Below are positions 24,048 through 31,967 of a stretch of DNA of 39,361 nt, piece after piece. Source of the stretch: Caldilineaceae bacterium (GTDB taxonomy: Bacteria; Chloroflexota; Anaerolineae; Caldilineales; Caldilineaceae); contig JAHBVG010000068.1 of assembly GCA_019637695.1 (NCBI GenBank), forward strand, positions 1 through 39,361, read 5' to 3'. Under the pieces are notes generated by a model, which saw only the letters and a list, made by a program, of their open reading frames with translations, did not search any database and was not told the DNA's origin. The first letter of the stretch is position 1. Each line of letters opens with the position of its first letter. The position numbers and the translations under genes were made by a program.

Positions 24048-26351
24048 TCATCCTATCGTGAGATCGACATTCTCGGCCTGGGCAAACGTCCGCCCCAGGA
24101 TGGCGTAGAGCAGGCCAATCGCAGCGAGGACGATAGCGATCAAGATCATCGAATAGGCCGCTGCCGTACTCATGCCGCCCTGTTCCACTTCACTCAGGAT
24201 CCAGACGGTGAGGATCGGCCACTCGGCGGTGGTGAGGAAGATGATGGCCGAGAGGCTTGTCATGTGGCGGGCAAAGGCGAAGATCAGACCGGCGATGAAG
24301 GCGGGCAGGATCAAGGGCAGGGTGACATGGCGGAAGGTGTAACCCGCATCCGCGCCCAGATTGGTCGACGCCTCCTCGATGGCAGGGTCGATCTGCTGTA
24401 GAGAGGCCACACCTGCACGCACCGACGCTGGCAGACTGCGCACTGCGTAAGCGGCGATGACGATGTAGGGCGTCCCCACCAGCGCCAACGGCGATCCAAA
24501 GAAGATCAGCGCGGCGCAGAGCAAAAGGACGCCACCCGCCAGCCACGGTCGAGCCTTTTCTTTGACCTGCGCGATCGGATAGACCGCCGCCACCAGGAAG
24601 GTGAAGCCAGCGATCGCCATCGTCGGCTGGGTGAAGACAGCGATGGCGCTGGCGGTCTTGCCGATGATGCGCGGCCAGATCAGCCCAGGCAAGGTACGTC
24701 CCCAACGCGTCATCGGTTCGAGGACAAGCGGGCTTAAATTGACGATGGCGAGGAAGATCGCCATCCCCAGCAGCAGCAGCGCCGCATGGCGTTGGCGTCC
24801 GGGGCGGGCGGTGATCGCAGCGAAGACGGAGAGCAGCAAAAAGCCGCCCACCAGCAGCCAGCGCCATCCTCGCTCGTCCAGTTGCAGCAGGAAGGGCAAC
24901 CAGTTGAAGTAATAGCCCGCTACTGTGCCCAAAGCAATGATCATCACCCGCGAACCCCAGGAGCGAGCGGCGTTTCCGGCCAGATACGCGGCCAGCAGCG
25001 CGTAGATGATCCCTACCACCACTGTCGGCGCGTTGATAAAGGCGATGATGTAACCAATGCCCAGGATCGTCCCCGGCACGGCGCCGCCGAGGTTCGAGAT
25101 GAAATCGAGGCTTTCCTTGCCCGAGAAGGTCTTGCGCACCACCATAAAGGCGACGATCATCCCCACGAGCCCGGCGATGGGCGTCGCCACCGCCGAGAGG
25201 AAAGTTGTTGAGAGGATGGCGTTGAGTCCACGCGTCAGCGCGACGGCGTAATGGCTGAGATCTGGCGTGTAGTTGATCCCCCACAGGCGGGTGAACGAAC
25301 CTACGAGGATCGAAACATAGAGCGCCATCACCAGCAGCAGCGTCAACGCTGTCACCGTGATGAAGGTCCAGCGGATCCACGGTTCCTTAACCATCAACTG
25401 GCCGCCGGTGGGTTTGCCCGTCACCGCCACATACGATCGACGGCTGACGATGTAGCGCTGAAGCAAGAAGACTGTCAGTGTGGGGATGAGCAGCACCAGT
25501 GAGAGCGCCGCGCCCTTTTGCTGATCATATTGACCGCTGACGACCAGGTAAATTTCCGTAGAGAGGACCGGAGCATTGCCGCCCAACAGCAGCGGATTGC
25601 CCAGATCAGCCAGCGATTCCACAAAAAGGAGCAAAAACGACCCGGCCAGCCCTGGCACGAGCAGCGGCAGGGTAACAGTGCGAAAGATGTGGAATTTGCT
25701 GGCGCCCAGGTTGAGCGCTGCCTCTTCCATCGCCGGATCCAGCCGTTCGAGCATGGCGCGGATGATCAAATAGGCCACCGAGAAGAAGGTGATGATCTGC
25801 ACGAAGACCAGCCCATCCAATCCATAGATATCGTTGACGCCTGGCCCAAAGTTGATTCCCAACATGCGTTTGGTCACCAGCCCGGCGCGACCAAAGAGGA
25901 GGATGCTGGCAATGGCGATGGCGAAGGGAGGTGAAATCGTGGGCAGCAGCGTCAGCACGTGGAGCAGCCGCGGAAAGGGGACAGCGCAGCGCACCATTGT
26001 GTAGGCAAAGATAAAGCCCAATACCGTGCCGCCCAGCGCCGTGAAAAAGCCCATTACCAACGTATTGCGCAAGACACGGAAGTTGTGTCCCTGGTAGTAG
26101 GGATCGAGATATTGCTGAAAATAGCGCACGCTGAACGCGCCCGTCTGTTGATCGAAAAAGCCCTGCCAGATCATCCGCAACAGCGGCCAGGCGATAAAGA
26201 CAAAGACAAAGAGACCCACCATAAGCAGTCCCAACCCCAGTACAGGGTCCTGGCCGATCAGGCGGATCTCTTGCCAGCGCCGCCATAATCCGGAGCGGCT
26301 GGCTTGGGTTTTACCCTTTACAAGCATCGAAGCAGGGTTGATGGGCGCCAT
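24048..26351 (-). CDS. ABC transporter permease, two fused permease domains (FbpB/SfuB type)
   Basis: This 767-residue inner-membrane permease contains two BPD-transport domains in one chain, as in the FbpB family. Each has the EAA coupling motif: EEAALNLGASKFHIFRTVTL in the first half, EEASTNLGADAGYTFRHVTL in the second. About 12 or more transmembrane segments are visible. The fused layout is typical of ferric-iron, thiamine and aminoethylphosphonate importers. ATG 26351 is used; the AAGGA upstream is 12 nt away, so the start is not fully certain. It lies upstream of the ATPase gene and 217 bp downstream of an unrelated GNAT gene. Confidence 0.9.
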   Translation of the reverse strand: MAPINPASMLVKGKTQASRSGLWRRWQEIRLIGQDPVLGLGLLMVGLFVFVFIAWPLLRMIWQGFFDQQTGAFSVRYFQQYLDPYYQGHNFRVLRNTLVMGFFTALGGTVLGFIFAYTMVRCAVPFPRLLHVLTLLPTISPPFAIAIASILLFGRAGLVTKRMLGINFGPGVNDIYGLDGLVFVQIITFFSVAYLIIRAMLERLDPAMEEAALNLGASKFHIFRTVTLPLLVPGLAGSFLLLFVESLADLGNPLLLGGNAPVLSTEIYLVVSGQYDQQKGAALSLVLLIPTLTVFLLQRYIVSRRSYVAVTGKPTGGQLMVKEPWIRWTFITVTALTLLLVMALYVSILVGSFTRLWGINYTPDLSHYAVALTRGLNAILSTTFLSAVATPIAGLVGMIVAFMVVRKTFSGKESLDFISNLGGAVPGTILGIGYIIAFINAPTVVVGIIYALLAAYLAGNAARSWGSRVMIIALGTVAGYYFNWLPFLLQLDERGWRWLLVGGFLLLSVFAAITARPGRQRHAALLLLGMAIFLAIVNLSPLVLEPMTRWGRTLPGLIWPRIIGKTASAIAVFTQPTMAIAGFTFLVAAVYPIAQVKEKARPWLAGGVLLLCAALIFFGSPLALVGTPYIVIAAYAVRSLPASVRAGVASLQQIDPAIEEASTNLGADAGYTFRHVTLPLILPAFIAGLIFAFARHMTSLSAIIFLTTAEWPILTVWILSEVEQGGMSTAAAYSMILIAIVLAAIGLLYAILGRTFAQAENVDLTIG

Positions 26352-26365
26352 AGCGTACGGATGTC

Positions 26366-26452
26366 CTTGTTGAGATGAGATTGGGAGATTAGGTGATTAA
26401 GGGATTAGGAGATCGGTGATCTGCTTCTGACAATCGCTCAATCTCCTAATCT
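26366..26452. repeat. Low-complexity inverted repeat (GATTAGGAGATTG type)
   Basis: The left side carries GAGATTGGGAGATTAGG and GGGATTAGGAGATCGG; the right side carries CAATCTCCTAATCTC, their inverted form. This imperfect hairpin is followed within 10 bp by the second 80-bp palindrome. Both sit between the GNAT and permease genes. Confidence 0.65.
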
Positions 26453-26458
26453 CAGTAA

Positions 26459-26538
26459 TTCACGATTCCATGCGCTCTGGGTTGGTCACAAACCGGCCTT
26501 CACCGGGTCACGGACCCGGCGAGAGCGTAAATCGTGAA
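26459..26538. repeat. 80-bp palindromic element, copy 2
   Basis: This has the same length and layout as the copy at 22749-22828. The terminal repeats are TTCACGATTC and AAATCGTGAA (9 of 10 paired), with CGCTCT/AGAGCG inside and the shared CACCGGGTCACGGACC block. The inner 9-bp stem of copy 1 is partly lost here. It lies upstream of the permease gene. Confidence 0.85.
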
Positions 26539-26567
26539 CGACTGAATCTCTATTCTTTGAATCCGAT

Positions 26568-27158
26568 TCACTCATGTTCCAACACGCCGATGATCTGCAT
26601 CCATGGCGGCTCAGGCTCAGGATTACGCAGGATCGTCATCCCTAGCTTGCGCATGACGCCCTGTGATGCGAAGTTGTCATAGTCCGTGTTGGCGACGATG
26701 CGTTTGAGGTTGAGCGAGCCGAAAGCGTAATCAATCAGCGCTTTGCCTGCCTCTGTGGCGTATCCCTGGCCTTGATGAGCGGTGGAGATCGCCCAATAAA
26801 GGCCAAACTCGTTGACATTGCGCGCCGGGGATCGACTCTTATCCGTGTGGAAGTAGGGGATCTGCTCCAGCGGCATCATCACAGGCGCATAGCCGCAAAC
26901 GCCGATCACCTCTCCACTTTCTTTGAGTACCACTGCCCGATCCCCATAGGGCGGCTGGTAAAGCGCGGCCAACTCATCTGGGTTGAGCGAGATCCATTGC
27001 AACCAGCGACGGCGCGCCGTGCGCGCTTGCGCTAAACGCTCGTTATCGTGGACGGCGTCCTCAAGTTCAATGTCCAAAATACGGTGGATCGCCTCGAAAT
27101 CGTCCATCTGAAAGGGACGGATGCGTAACCGATCCGTTTCGAGTGGGGGCATCTTCAT
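26568..27158 (-). CDS. GNAT-family acetyltransferase (RimJ/RimL type)
   Basis: This 196-residue N-acetyltransferase opens LETDRLRIRPFQMDDFEAIHR, the usual start of the RimJ/RimL group. It has AISTAHQGQGYATEAGKALIDYAFGSLNLKRIVANTDYDNFASQGVMRKLGM, covering the acetyl-CoA loop (QGQGYA) and the C-terminal strand. Relatives acetylate ribosomal-protein N-termini, antibiotics or other small amines. ATG 27158 has GGAG at 6-nt spacing. It is not related to the tandem GNAT pair at 4089-5358. Confidence 0.87.
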   Translation of the reverse strand: MKMPPLETDRLRIRPFQMDDFEAIHRILDIELEDAVHDNERLAQARTARRRWLQWISLNPDELAALYQPPYGDRAVVLKESGEVIGVCGYAPVMMPLEQIPYFHTDKSRSPARNVNEFGLYWAISTAHQGQGYATEAGKALIDYAFGSLNLKRIVANTDYDNFASQGVMRKLGMTILRNPEPEPPWMQIIGVLEHE

Positions 27159-27217
27159 GCGGAACTCCAACCTGGGTAACACCCTTCACCCAATCACTAT
27201 TCCCCAGTCACCGTTCC

Positions 27218-27934
27218 CTAATCACCTGTCGGCGAGATGCGGAACTCGCGCACCTGTTCATGGGTACACAGGTAGCTGGCGAGCCGGGGAGCGCTGGTTG
27301 GATCGGTGGTGCGGATCACCATACGGTACTCAAAGCTGCGTCCTTCGTCTTGCAGACGGTAATCGACATGGGCAATGGAGAACCCATAACTCGTCAGCAG
27401 AGAGCGGAGCTGATCCTCAGGCATGATGTTGTCGCGATCAAAGCGGATGTGATGATGTGAATAAAGCTGTGTGGTCATGCGCGCTTCAATGCGGCGGAAG
27501 ATCGAGAGGATGCCCAGGGTCAGGATGGTGGCTAAGGTAGCCGGGAAATAGAAGCCGATCCCGTAAAGGATGCCGATGGCAGCGGTGATCCAGATCGAGC
27601 CGGCGGTGGTCAGCCCGCGTACGCTGAAGCCTTCCTTGTAGATCACGCCCGCGCCCAGGAAGCCGATGCCTGTCATGATCCCCTGGGCCATGCGTGTGGG
27701 GTCTATGCGGATCGCCTCCAACGGGGTTTCTGTCATCCACTCTGATTGGTAGAGCGTCACCAACATGAGCAAGGCCGAGGCGATACTCACCAGGGCATGG
27801 GTGCGAAACCCGGCAGGTCGCCCGTGGAAACTGCGCTCCAGGCCAATCAGCCCACCTGCCAACAGCGCGCTGAACAGATGGGCCGACATGGTGAGATACT
27901 CGATTGTCCATCGATCACTTAGAAAGCTATCCAC
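27218..27934 (-). CDS. MgtC/SapB-family membrane protein
   Basis: This 238-residue inner-membrane protein has the MgtC/SapB core of four to five transmembrane helices with LLAGGLIGLERSFHGRPAGFRTHALVSI, MAQGIMTGIGFLGAGVIYKEG and GLTTAGSIWITAAIGILYG. A soluble C-terminal ACT-like part follows (residues 160-238). MgtC proteins inhibit F-type ATP synthase in pathogens and are linked to survival at low magnesium; the role elsewhere is unclear. The frame opens with a GTG at 27934 that overlaps the preceding gene by 8 bp, with AGGAG only 2 nt away. Met16 (27889) is the alternative start. Confidence 0.85.
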   Translation of the reverse strand: MDSFLSDRWTIEYLTMSAHLFSALLAGGLIGLERSFHGRPAGFRTHALVSIASALLMLVTLYQSEWMTETPLEAIRIDPTRMAQGIMTGIGFLGAGVIYKEGFSVRGLTTAGSIWITAAIGILYGIGFYFPATLATILTLGILSIFRRIEARMTTQLYSHHHIRFDRDNIMPEDQLRSLLTSYGFSIAHVDYRLQDEGRSFEYRMVIRTTDPTSAPRLASYLCTHEQVREFRISPTGD

Positions 27935-28307
27935 TGCTCCTCAGCCCTTCACCGAGTACATCTTCCAGCATGACCAACGCATCCCACATGGCAGGGAAGC
28001 CGGCGTAGACAGCGACTTGAAAGAGCGCCTCAAAGATCTCTTCCGGCGTCGCGCCGTTGTTGATCGCCATCTGAAAGTTGAGTTTGAGCGCATTGACCCG
28101 GCCCAGCGCGGCGAGGGTACAGATGCTGCACAACGAACGGGTCTTCAGATCGAGGCCGGGTCGCGTCCAGATCCGCCCGCCGACGACGCTGACTACTTCC
28201 GTCTCAAAATCAGGGCAGACCGCGCGGAAACGCGCCAGCAGCGCCTCGATTCGATCCTCGCCCACCATCTCGGTGAACTGGGCCAGTCCCCGTTCGTAAT
28301 CGGTCAA
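27927..28307 (-). CDS. Carboxymuconolactone-decarboxylase/AhpD-like family protein
   Basis: This 126-residue alpha-helical CMD-family protein has LDLKTRSLCSICTLAALGRVNALKLNFQMAINNGATPEEI and VYAGFPAMWDAL in the usual order. A Cys60-x2-Cys63 pair falls in the position of the AhpD redox motif, so it may be a peroxidase or thiol-redox protein rather than a decarboxylase. The start is TTG 28307, with AAGGGA 8 nt before it; no in-frame ATG gives a full domain. It overlaps the MgtC gene by 8 bp, so the two are co-translated. Confidence 0.78.
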   Translation of the reverse strand: MTDYERGLAQFTEMVGEDRIEALLARFRAVCPDFETEVVSVVGGRIWTRPGLDLKTRSLCSICTLAALGRVNALKLNFQMAINNGATPEEIFEALFQVAVYAGFPAMWDALVMLEDVLGEGLRSSG

Positions 28308-28327
28308 CGTTCATTCCCTTTTGAGGT

Positions 28328-28405
28328 GGGGAATAGATATTAGGTATTGGGTATTGGGTGTTGACGAGACACTACCCAATATCCAATACCTAATATCCAA
28401 TCCCC
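28328..28405. repeat. 78-bp hairpin of ATTGGGTATTGG words
   Basis: The arms 28328-28360 and 28369-28405 pair over about 30 positions: GGGGAATAGATATTAGG and its inverse CCTAATATCCAATCCCC bound a middle of ATTGGGT repeats. It separates the binding-protein gene from the CMD-family gene and could act as a transcript end or an mRNA-stabilising structure. Confidence 0.8.
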
Positions 28406-28411
28406 AAATCC

Positions 28412-29500
28412 CTACTCTTTCAACGCCTCGGCATTGGCAATCTCATTCGTGAACTTGTCAACGAAATCTTTCTTCTGCTCCCCACACCATTGGAAGTCGT
28501 AGTTGATCAGGTTGACTTCCAGCAGTTCGGGCAAGGAGGCTTCGGCGCCAGAGACGGTCGGCGCTTGATAAGCCTGATACGTGGGACCCAACTCTTGGGT
28601 TTCGGGCAGCAACGCCCAGTCGAACCATTTCTTGGCGTTTTCCAAATTCTTGGCGCCAGCAATGATGCCCATGCCGCCGATCTCATAGCCAGTGCCCTCT
28701 TCGGGGAAGGTGAGCAGCAGAGGCGATCCCTTTTCCTGCTCGGCGACGATGTCATGGCTGAAGACGATGGCGACGGCAGCCTCACCTTGGCCTACGAACT
28801 TGGCCGGGGCCGCGCCGCTACGTGTGAATTGGAGTACCTGGCCTGCATAGCGGGTTATATAGTCCCAGCCGGCTTCCTCGCCGCGCATTTGCAGCACCGT
28901 GCAGATCGCCGTGTAGGATGTGCCAGAGCTGGACGGGTGCGCCACCATGATCTGCCCCTGGAATTCAGGCTTGAGCAGATCGTCCCAACTGCGCGGCGGC
29001 TCCACGCCAGGATGCTCGGCCAGCCAGTTCTCATTGGTGGCAAAGCCGAGGGAACCGACGTAGATGCCCGCCCAGTAGTTGTCGGCGTCGAGCATCAAAT
29101 TCTTGTCGAGGATGGCGTCTGCATTGGGCGAATCATACGCCTCCAGCAGGCCCTCTTCTTTGGCGGCGATGAAGCTATCCACCGGGCCGCCCCACCAGAT
29201 ATCAAACTGTGGATTCTCGCGTTCGTTGCGCAGGCGGGTGAGCGCTTCCCCGCTGGACATACGCACAAAGTTGACGGTGATCTCTGGGTTCGCTCGCTCG
29301 AACTCGGCTTTCATGCCCTCGCACCATTGGACTTGCGGCGTACACAGGACGTTCAGGGTGTTGGTGGATGGCGCTGCCGCGCTTTCGCTGCTGCCTGAAC
29401 TGCTCGGCGCAGCGGCGGGCACGGGCGGCGGCACGACACAAGCCGCCATGATCAATACAGTAATAAGCAGAGGAACGATCCGAAACAAGAACCTTCGCAT
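28412..29500 (-). CDS. ABC transporter substrate-binding lipoprotein (Fbp-like)
   Basis: This 362-residue periplasmic-type binding protein has a lipoprotein signal (MRRFLFRIVPLLITVLIMAAC, Cys21 as the lipidated residue) and a Ser/Ala linker. The two-lobe fold starts at LNVLCTPQVQWCEGMKAEFE, with RNERENPQFDIWWGGPVDSFIAAKEEGLLEAY as in iron-binding FbpA/AfuA relatives. The usual paired ligand tyrosines cannot be assigned safely, so iron, phosphonate or thiamine remain open. ATG 29500 follows AAGGAG. It is the likely partner of the permease and ATPase 2-5 kb away, though three unrelated genes lie between. Confidence 0.88.
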   Translation of the reverse strand: MRRFLFRIVPLLITVLIMAACVVPPPVPAAAPSSSGSSESAAAPSTNTLNVLCTPQVQWCEGMKAEFERANPEITVNFVRMSSGEALTRLRNERENPQFDIWWGGPVDSFIAAKEEGLLEAYDSPNADAILDKNLMLDADNYWAGIYVGSLGFATNENWLAEHPGVEPPRSWDDLLKPEFQGQIMVAHPSSSGTSYTAICTVLQMRGEEAGWDYITRYAGQVLQFTRSGAAPAKFVGQGEAAVAIVFSHDIVAEQEKGSPLLLTFPEEGTGYEIGGMGIIAGAKNLENAKKWFDWALLPETQELGPTYQAYQAPTVSGAEASLPELLEVNLINYDFQWCGEQKKDFVDKFTNEIANAEALKE

Positions 29501-29612
29501 AGATTTCTCCTTTGGATGGATGACGAAAAGACGGGTTGGATGCAGACTGAAGGATAGGTTGTGAGATGGTTTGGCGTTACTGATTTGCATCCTGTGGAAG
29601 AATGCTGCCTTC

Positions 29613-29640
29613 ATTATGCTGTCATGTGCTGAATTGTCAA
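29613..29640 (-). promoter_or_regulatory. Sigma-70-like promoter of the binding-protein gene
   Basis: On the minus strand TTGACA (29640-29635) and CATAAT (29618-29613) are 16 bp apart. The transcript would start near 29605, leaving a leader of about 105 nt before the ATG at 29500, long enough for regulation. The leader shows no riboswitch fold I recognise. Confidence 0.65.
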
Positions 29641-29658
29641 GTATTTTAGAAAGGGCGT

Positions 29659-30267
29659 CTATCCCTGACTTCTTTTCCTTTTCAGCACCCAAAAGCCAAT
29701 GATCGCAATCACAATGAGGACAGTGGCATAGGTGGCCCATCGAATCACATTGGTGACATTGTCATAGTTCTCGCTCAGCGCTCTGCCAACAAAGGCCAAT
29801 GCGATCACCCAGAGGCCAGTGCCGGGGATGGTGTAGAGCAGGTAGACGCCCAGGCTCATTCCATTTGCGCCAGCGGGGATCGAAATCAATGAACGCAACC
29901 CAGGGATCATGCGGGTAAAAAAGACGGCGGCCTTGCCATTGCGATCAAACCACTCGAAGCCGCGTTCGATCTCGTCCTCGTCCAGCAAGATCCACTTGCC
30001 ATAGCGGCGCGACCAGCGTTTCAGCCGCTCGATGCCAAGAACTCTCCCCAAATAGTAGAGGACAACCGCAGCCAGCACCGATCCGAATGTGCCCGCAATC
30101 ACAGCGCCGACGAAATTCATCGACTGCGCTTCCTGCATGCTTAGGAAGCCTGCCAGGGGCATGATCGTCTCTGAAGGGATTGGCGGGAAGATCGTATCGA
30201 GGAACATCAGGAAGGCTAACCCGATGTACCCCATGTCGCGTATCAACTCTTCAATCCAATCAAGCAC
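29659..30267 (-). CDS. DedA-family membrane protein
   Basis: This 202-residue inner-membrane protein has the DedA signature DTIFPPIPSETIMPLAGFL near residues 24-42 and FFTRMIPGLRSLISIPAGANGM near 116-137, the re-entrant segment with the conserved Arg. Four to five helices are visible, the last ending in KRKRSQG. DedA proteins take part in lipid recycling; members flip undecaprenyl phosphate or aminophospholipids and support membrane homeostasis. The start is GTG 30267, with AGGAAACAGGACT ahead. Confidence 0.9.
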   Translation of the reverse strand: MLDWIEELIRDMGYIGLAFLMFLDTIFPPIPSETIMPLAGFLSMQEAQSMNFVGAVIAGTFGSVLAAVVLYYLGRVLGIERLKRWSRRYGKWILLDEDEIERGFEWFDRNGKAAVFFTRMIPGLRSLISIPAGANGMSLGVYLLYTIPGTGLWVIALAFVGRALSENYDNVTNVIRWATYATVLIVIAIIGFWVLKRKRSQG

Positions 30268-30310
30268 AGTCCTGTTTCCTTAGTGTATCCTTTGCGCTAC
30301 GCATTATGTT

Positions 30311-31795
30311 CTACCGGCAATACGCTTTGAATGTGTAGCCCTGTGCGCTCAATTCACGCAGGATGATCTCCGTCGCTGCCACCGTCTGGGATCGATCCCC
30401 GCCGCCGTCGTGCAAAACGACAATGGCGCCGGGGAAGGCGCGGTTCAATACGTGGTTGGCAATGGCATTGACGCCCGGACGCTTCCAATCCACCGGGTCG
30501 ATGCTCCAGAGGACGACCGAGTACCCCAGGTTGGTGCTATAGCTGTATGTAGAGGCGTCTGTTGCCCCATACGGTGGACGCATACAGGATGCAGCATAAC
30601 TGCCGATGGCGTTGCTGGTACTCACCATCTCGTCACTGAAAGTCTTCGCGCTTAATCCAACAAGCTTGCGATGGCTCCACGAATGGTTGCCGACCCCGTG
30701 CCCTGCCTCATAAATGGCCTTGATTGTCGCTGGACTGGCCTGTGCAGCACGCCCCACCACAAAGAAGGTCGCTTTGGCGTTGTACCGCGCCAAAAGCGCC
30801 AGGATCTGCTCTGTATACGGCGCATGGGGTCCGTCGTCAAATGTCAGGTAGATCACGGCTTCATCACCCGCCCCGCGATAGATCGGGCGGACACCCGCGG
30901 TAGATGAAGTATTTCCTCCGTTATAGACAGGAGAACCGGATGTGGGCAATCCATTGCTGCTGACGAGGGGATTGTCGATCACGATCTGGGCGATGTACTC
31001 ATCATAATTCATGTTGCTGTGGACCACACGCAGCCGCAGGACATGGGTTCCGTTGGGATAGCGGGTTGTCTCTAGCGTGGTAAGCTTGCTCCGCGTCAGG
31101 ACCTGCTCCTCGCCAAAATCGATGAAGGTATCACGCGTCTGATCGCCGGCGATGAGGAGATCCACTTGCCATTTGCGAAATTGGGGATGCAGCGCGACGC
31201 CAAAGACCTCTACCGATCCCTGGAGCGGTTTGTCGCTTACGAAAATTCCATTGGCTGTGGATGCTGATGGAGCAGGGGCGGTCGCCGTAGCGGTCGCTGT
31301 TGCCGATGGTGTAGCCGTGGCCGTCGCTGTCCCTGTTGGAGTGCTGGCTACCGTAGGCTGAGGAAGCGGTGTGGCCGAAGCTGTATTTGTCGCCACCCTT
31401 CCATTGTTGGCAAAGGTAACAGGGGATAGATATTCATCGTAGTTAAGATCCGTGTGGACGATCCTCAGCCGCAGCATGTGTTCGCCGTCAGGATACCGTC
31501 CTGTATCGACCTCGGCCAGTCTCGTCACCTCTGGCGCCGGATCTTCCCCAACGGCGAGCGACGTCTCTTGTTGACTGTCGAGCAACAGATCCAACTGCCA
31601 CTTACGGAAATCTGGATGATCTGCTACCCCGCTAATGTGGATAATCCCATGTACAACGGGCGGCTGGGTTTTACCAGCCCCCTCTACAACAACGTAGTTG
31701 CTGTTTTCCTCCGCGTGCAAGGTCAATGGCATTGTCAGCAAAGAGGCAAAGATCCAAAACGCAACGACTCCTACCCATTTCCCACCCAATCTCAT
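30311..31795 (-). CDS. Polysaccharide deacetylase with two tandem unfamiliar domains
   Basis: This 494-residue exported protein has a signal peptide (MRLGGKWVGVVAFWIFASLL). Two copies of an 84-residue unit lie at about 47-130 and 191-275. Each reads GxxxISGVAxHPxFRKWQxDLL, then RYPxGxHxLRLRxVHxxxNYDEY. A Thr/Ala-rich linker separates them. The C-terminal NodB domain has TFDDGPHAPYTEQIL (Asp320, Asp321), HSWSHRKL (His371, His375), MRPPYGATD, LWSIDPVDWKRPG and VVLHDGG, all catalytic motifs of peptidoglycan or chitin de-N-acetylases. It may trim a cell-surface polymer, with the tandem units binding it. The start is taken as ATG 31795 (AGGATGG spacing); ATG 31804 is the alternative. Confidence 0.87.
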   Translation of the reverse strand: MRLGGKWVGVVAFWIFASLLTMPLTLHAEENSNYVVVEGAGKTQPPVVHGIIHISGVADHPDFRKWQLDLLLDSQQETSLAVGEDPAPEVTRLAEVDTGRYPDGEHMLRLRIVHTDLNYDEYLSPVTFANNGRVATNTASATPLPQPTVASTPTGTATATATPSATATATATAPAPSASTANGIFVSDKPLQGSVEVFGVALHPQFRKWQVDLLIAGDQTRDTFIDFGEEQVLTRSKLTTLETTRYPNGTHVLRLRVVHSNMNYDEYIAQIVIDNPLVSSNGLPTSGSPVYNGGNTSSTAGVRPIYRGAGDEAVIYLTFDDGPHAPYTEQILALLARYNAKATFFVVGRAAQASPATIKAIYEAGHGVGNHSWSHRKLVGLSAKTFSDEMVSTSNAIGSYAASCMRPPYGATDASTYSYSTNLGYSVVLWSIDPVDWKRPGVNAIANHVLNRAFPGAIVVLHDGGGDRSQTVAATEIILRELSAQGYTFKAYCR

Positions 31796-31850
31796 TGAAG
31801 CCATCCTATCAAGTGTAAGTTAAATGTGAATTAGCAAACATACATGAAAC

Positions 31851-31867
31851 TGTATCGACCCGATACA
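31851..31867. promoter_or_regulatory. Operator-like palindrome in a divergent spacer
   Basis: TGTATCG-ACC-CGATACA is a perfect 7-3-7 inverted repeat. It lies 56 bp upstream of the deacetylase start and about 100 bp upstream of the DnaJ start. The shape fits a dimeric repressor site acting on one or both genes. The regulator is not in the window. Confidence 0.55.
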
Positions 31868-31967
31868 AGCCGATATATGGCTTTTTGCACAATCTCGCTA
31901 TATGTTGGATGCAGCATTCGTGATAAGTCATTTACCCGCATACCCAAGTGTAGCAAAGAGATCTGTA

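Noticed and set aside
24190..25380. Long minus-strand frame inside the permease gene
   Set aside because: It is in another frame of the same strand as the clearly conserved permease and has no domain; the permease motifs fix the true frame.
29500..29605. Riboswitch in the 105-nt leader of the binding-protein gene
   Set aside because: No known aptamer core or terminator-antiterminator pair could be recognised in the leader.
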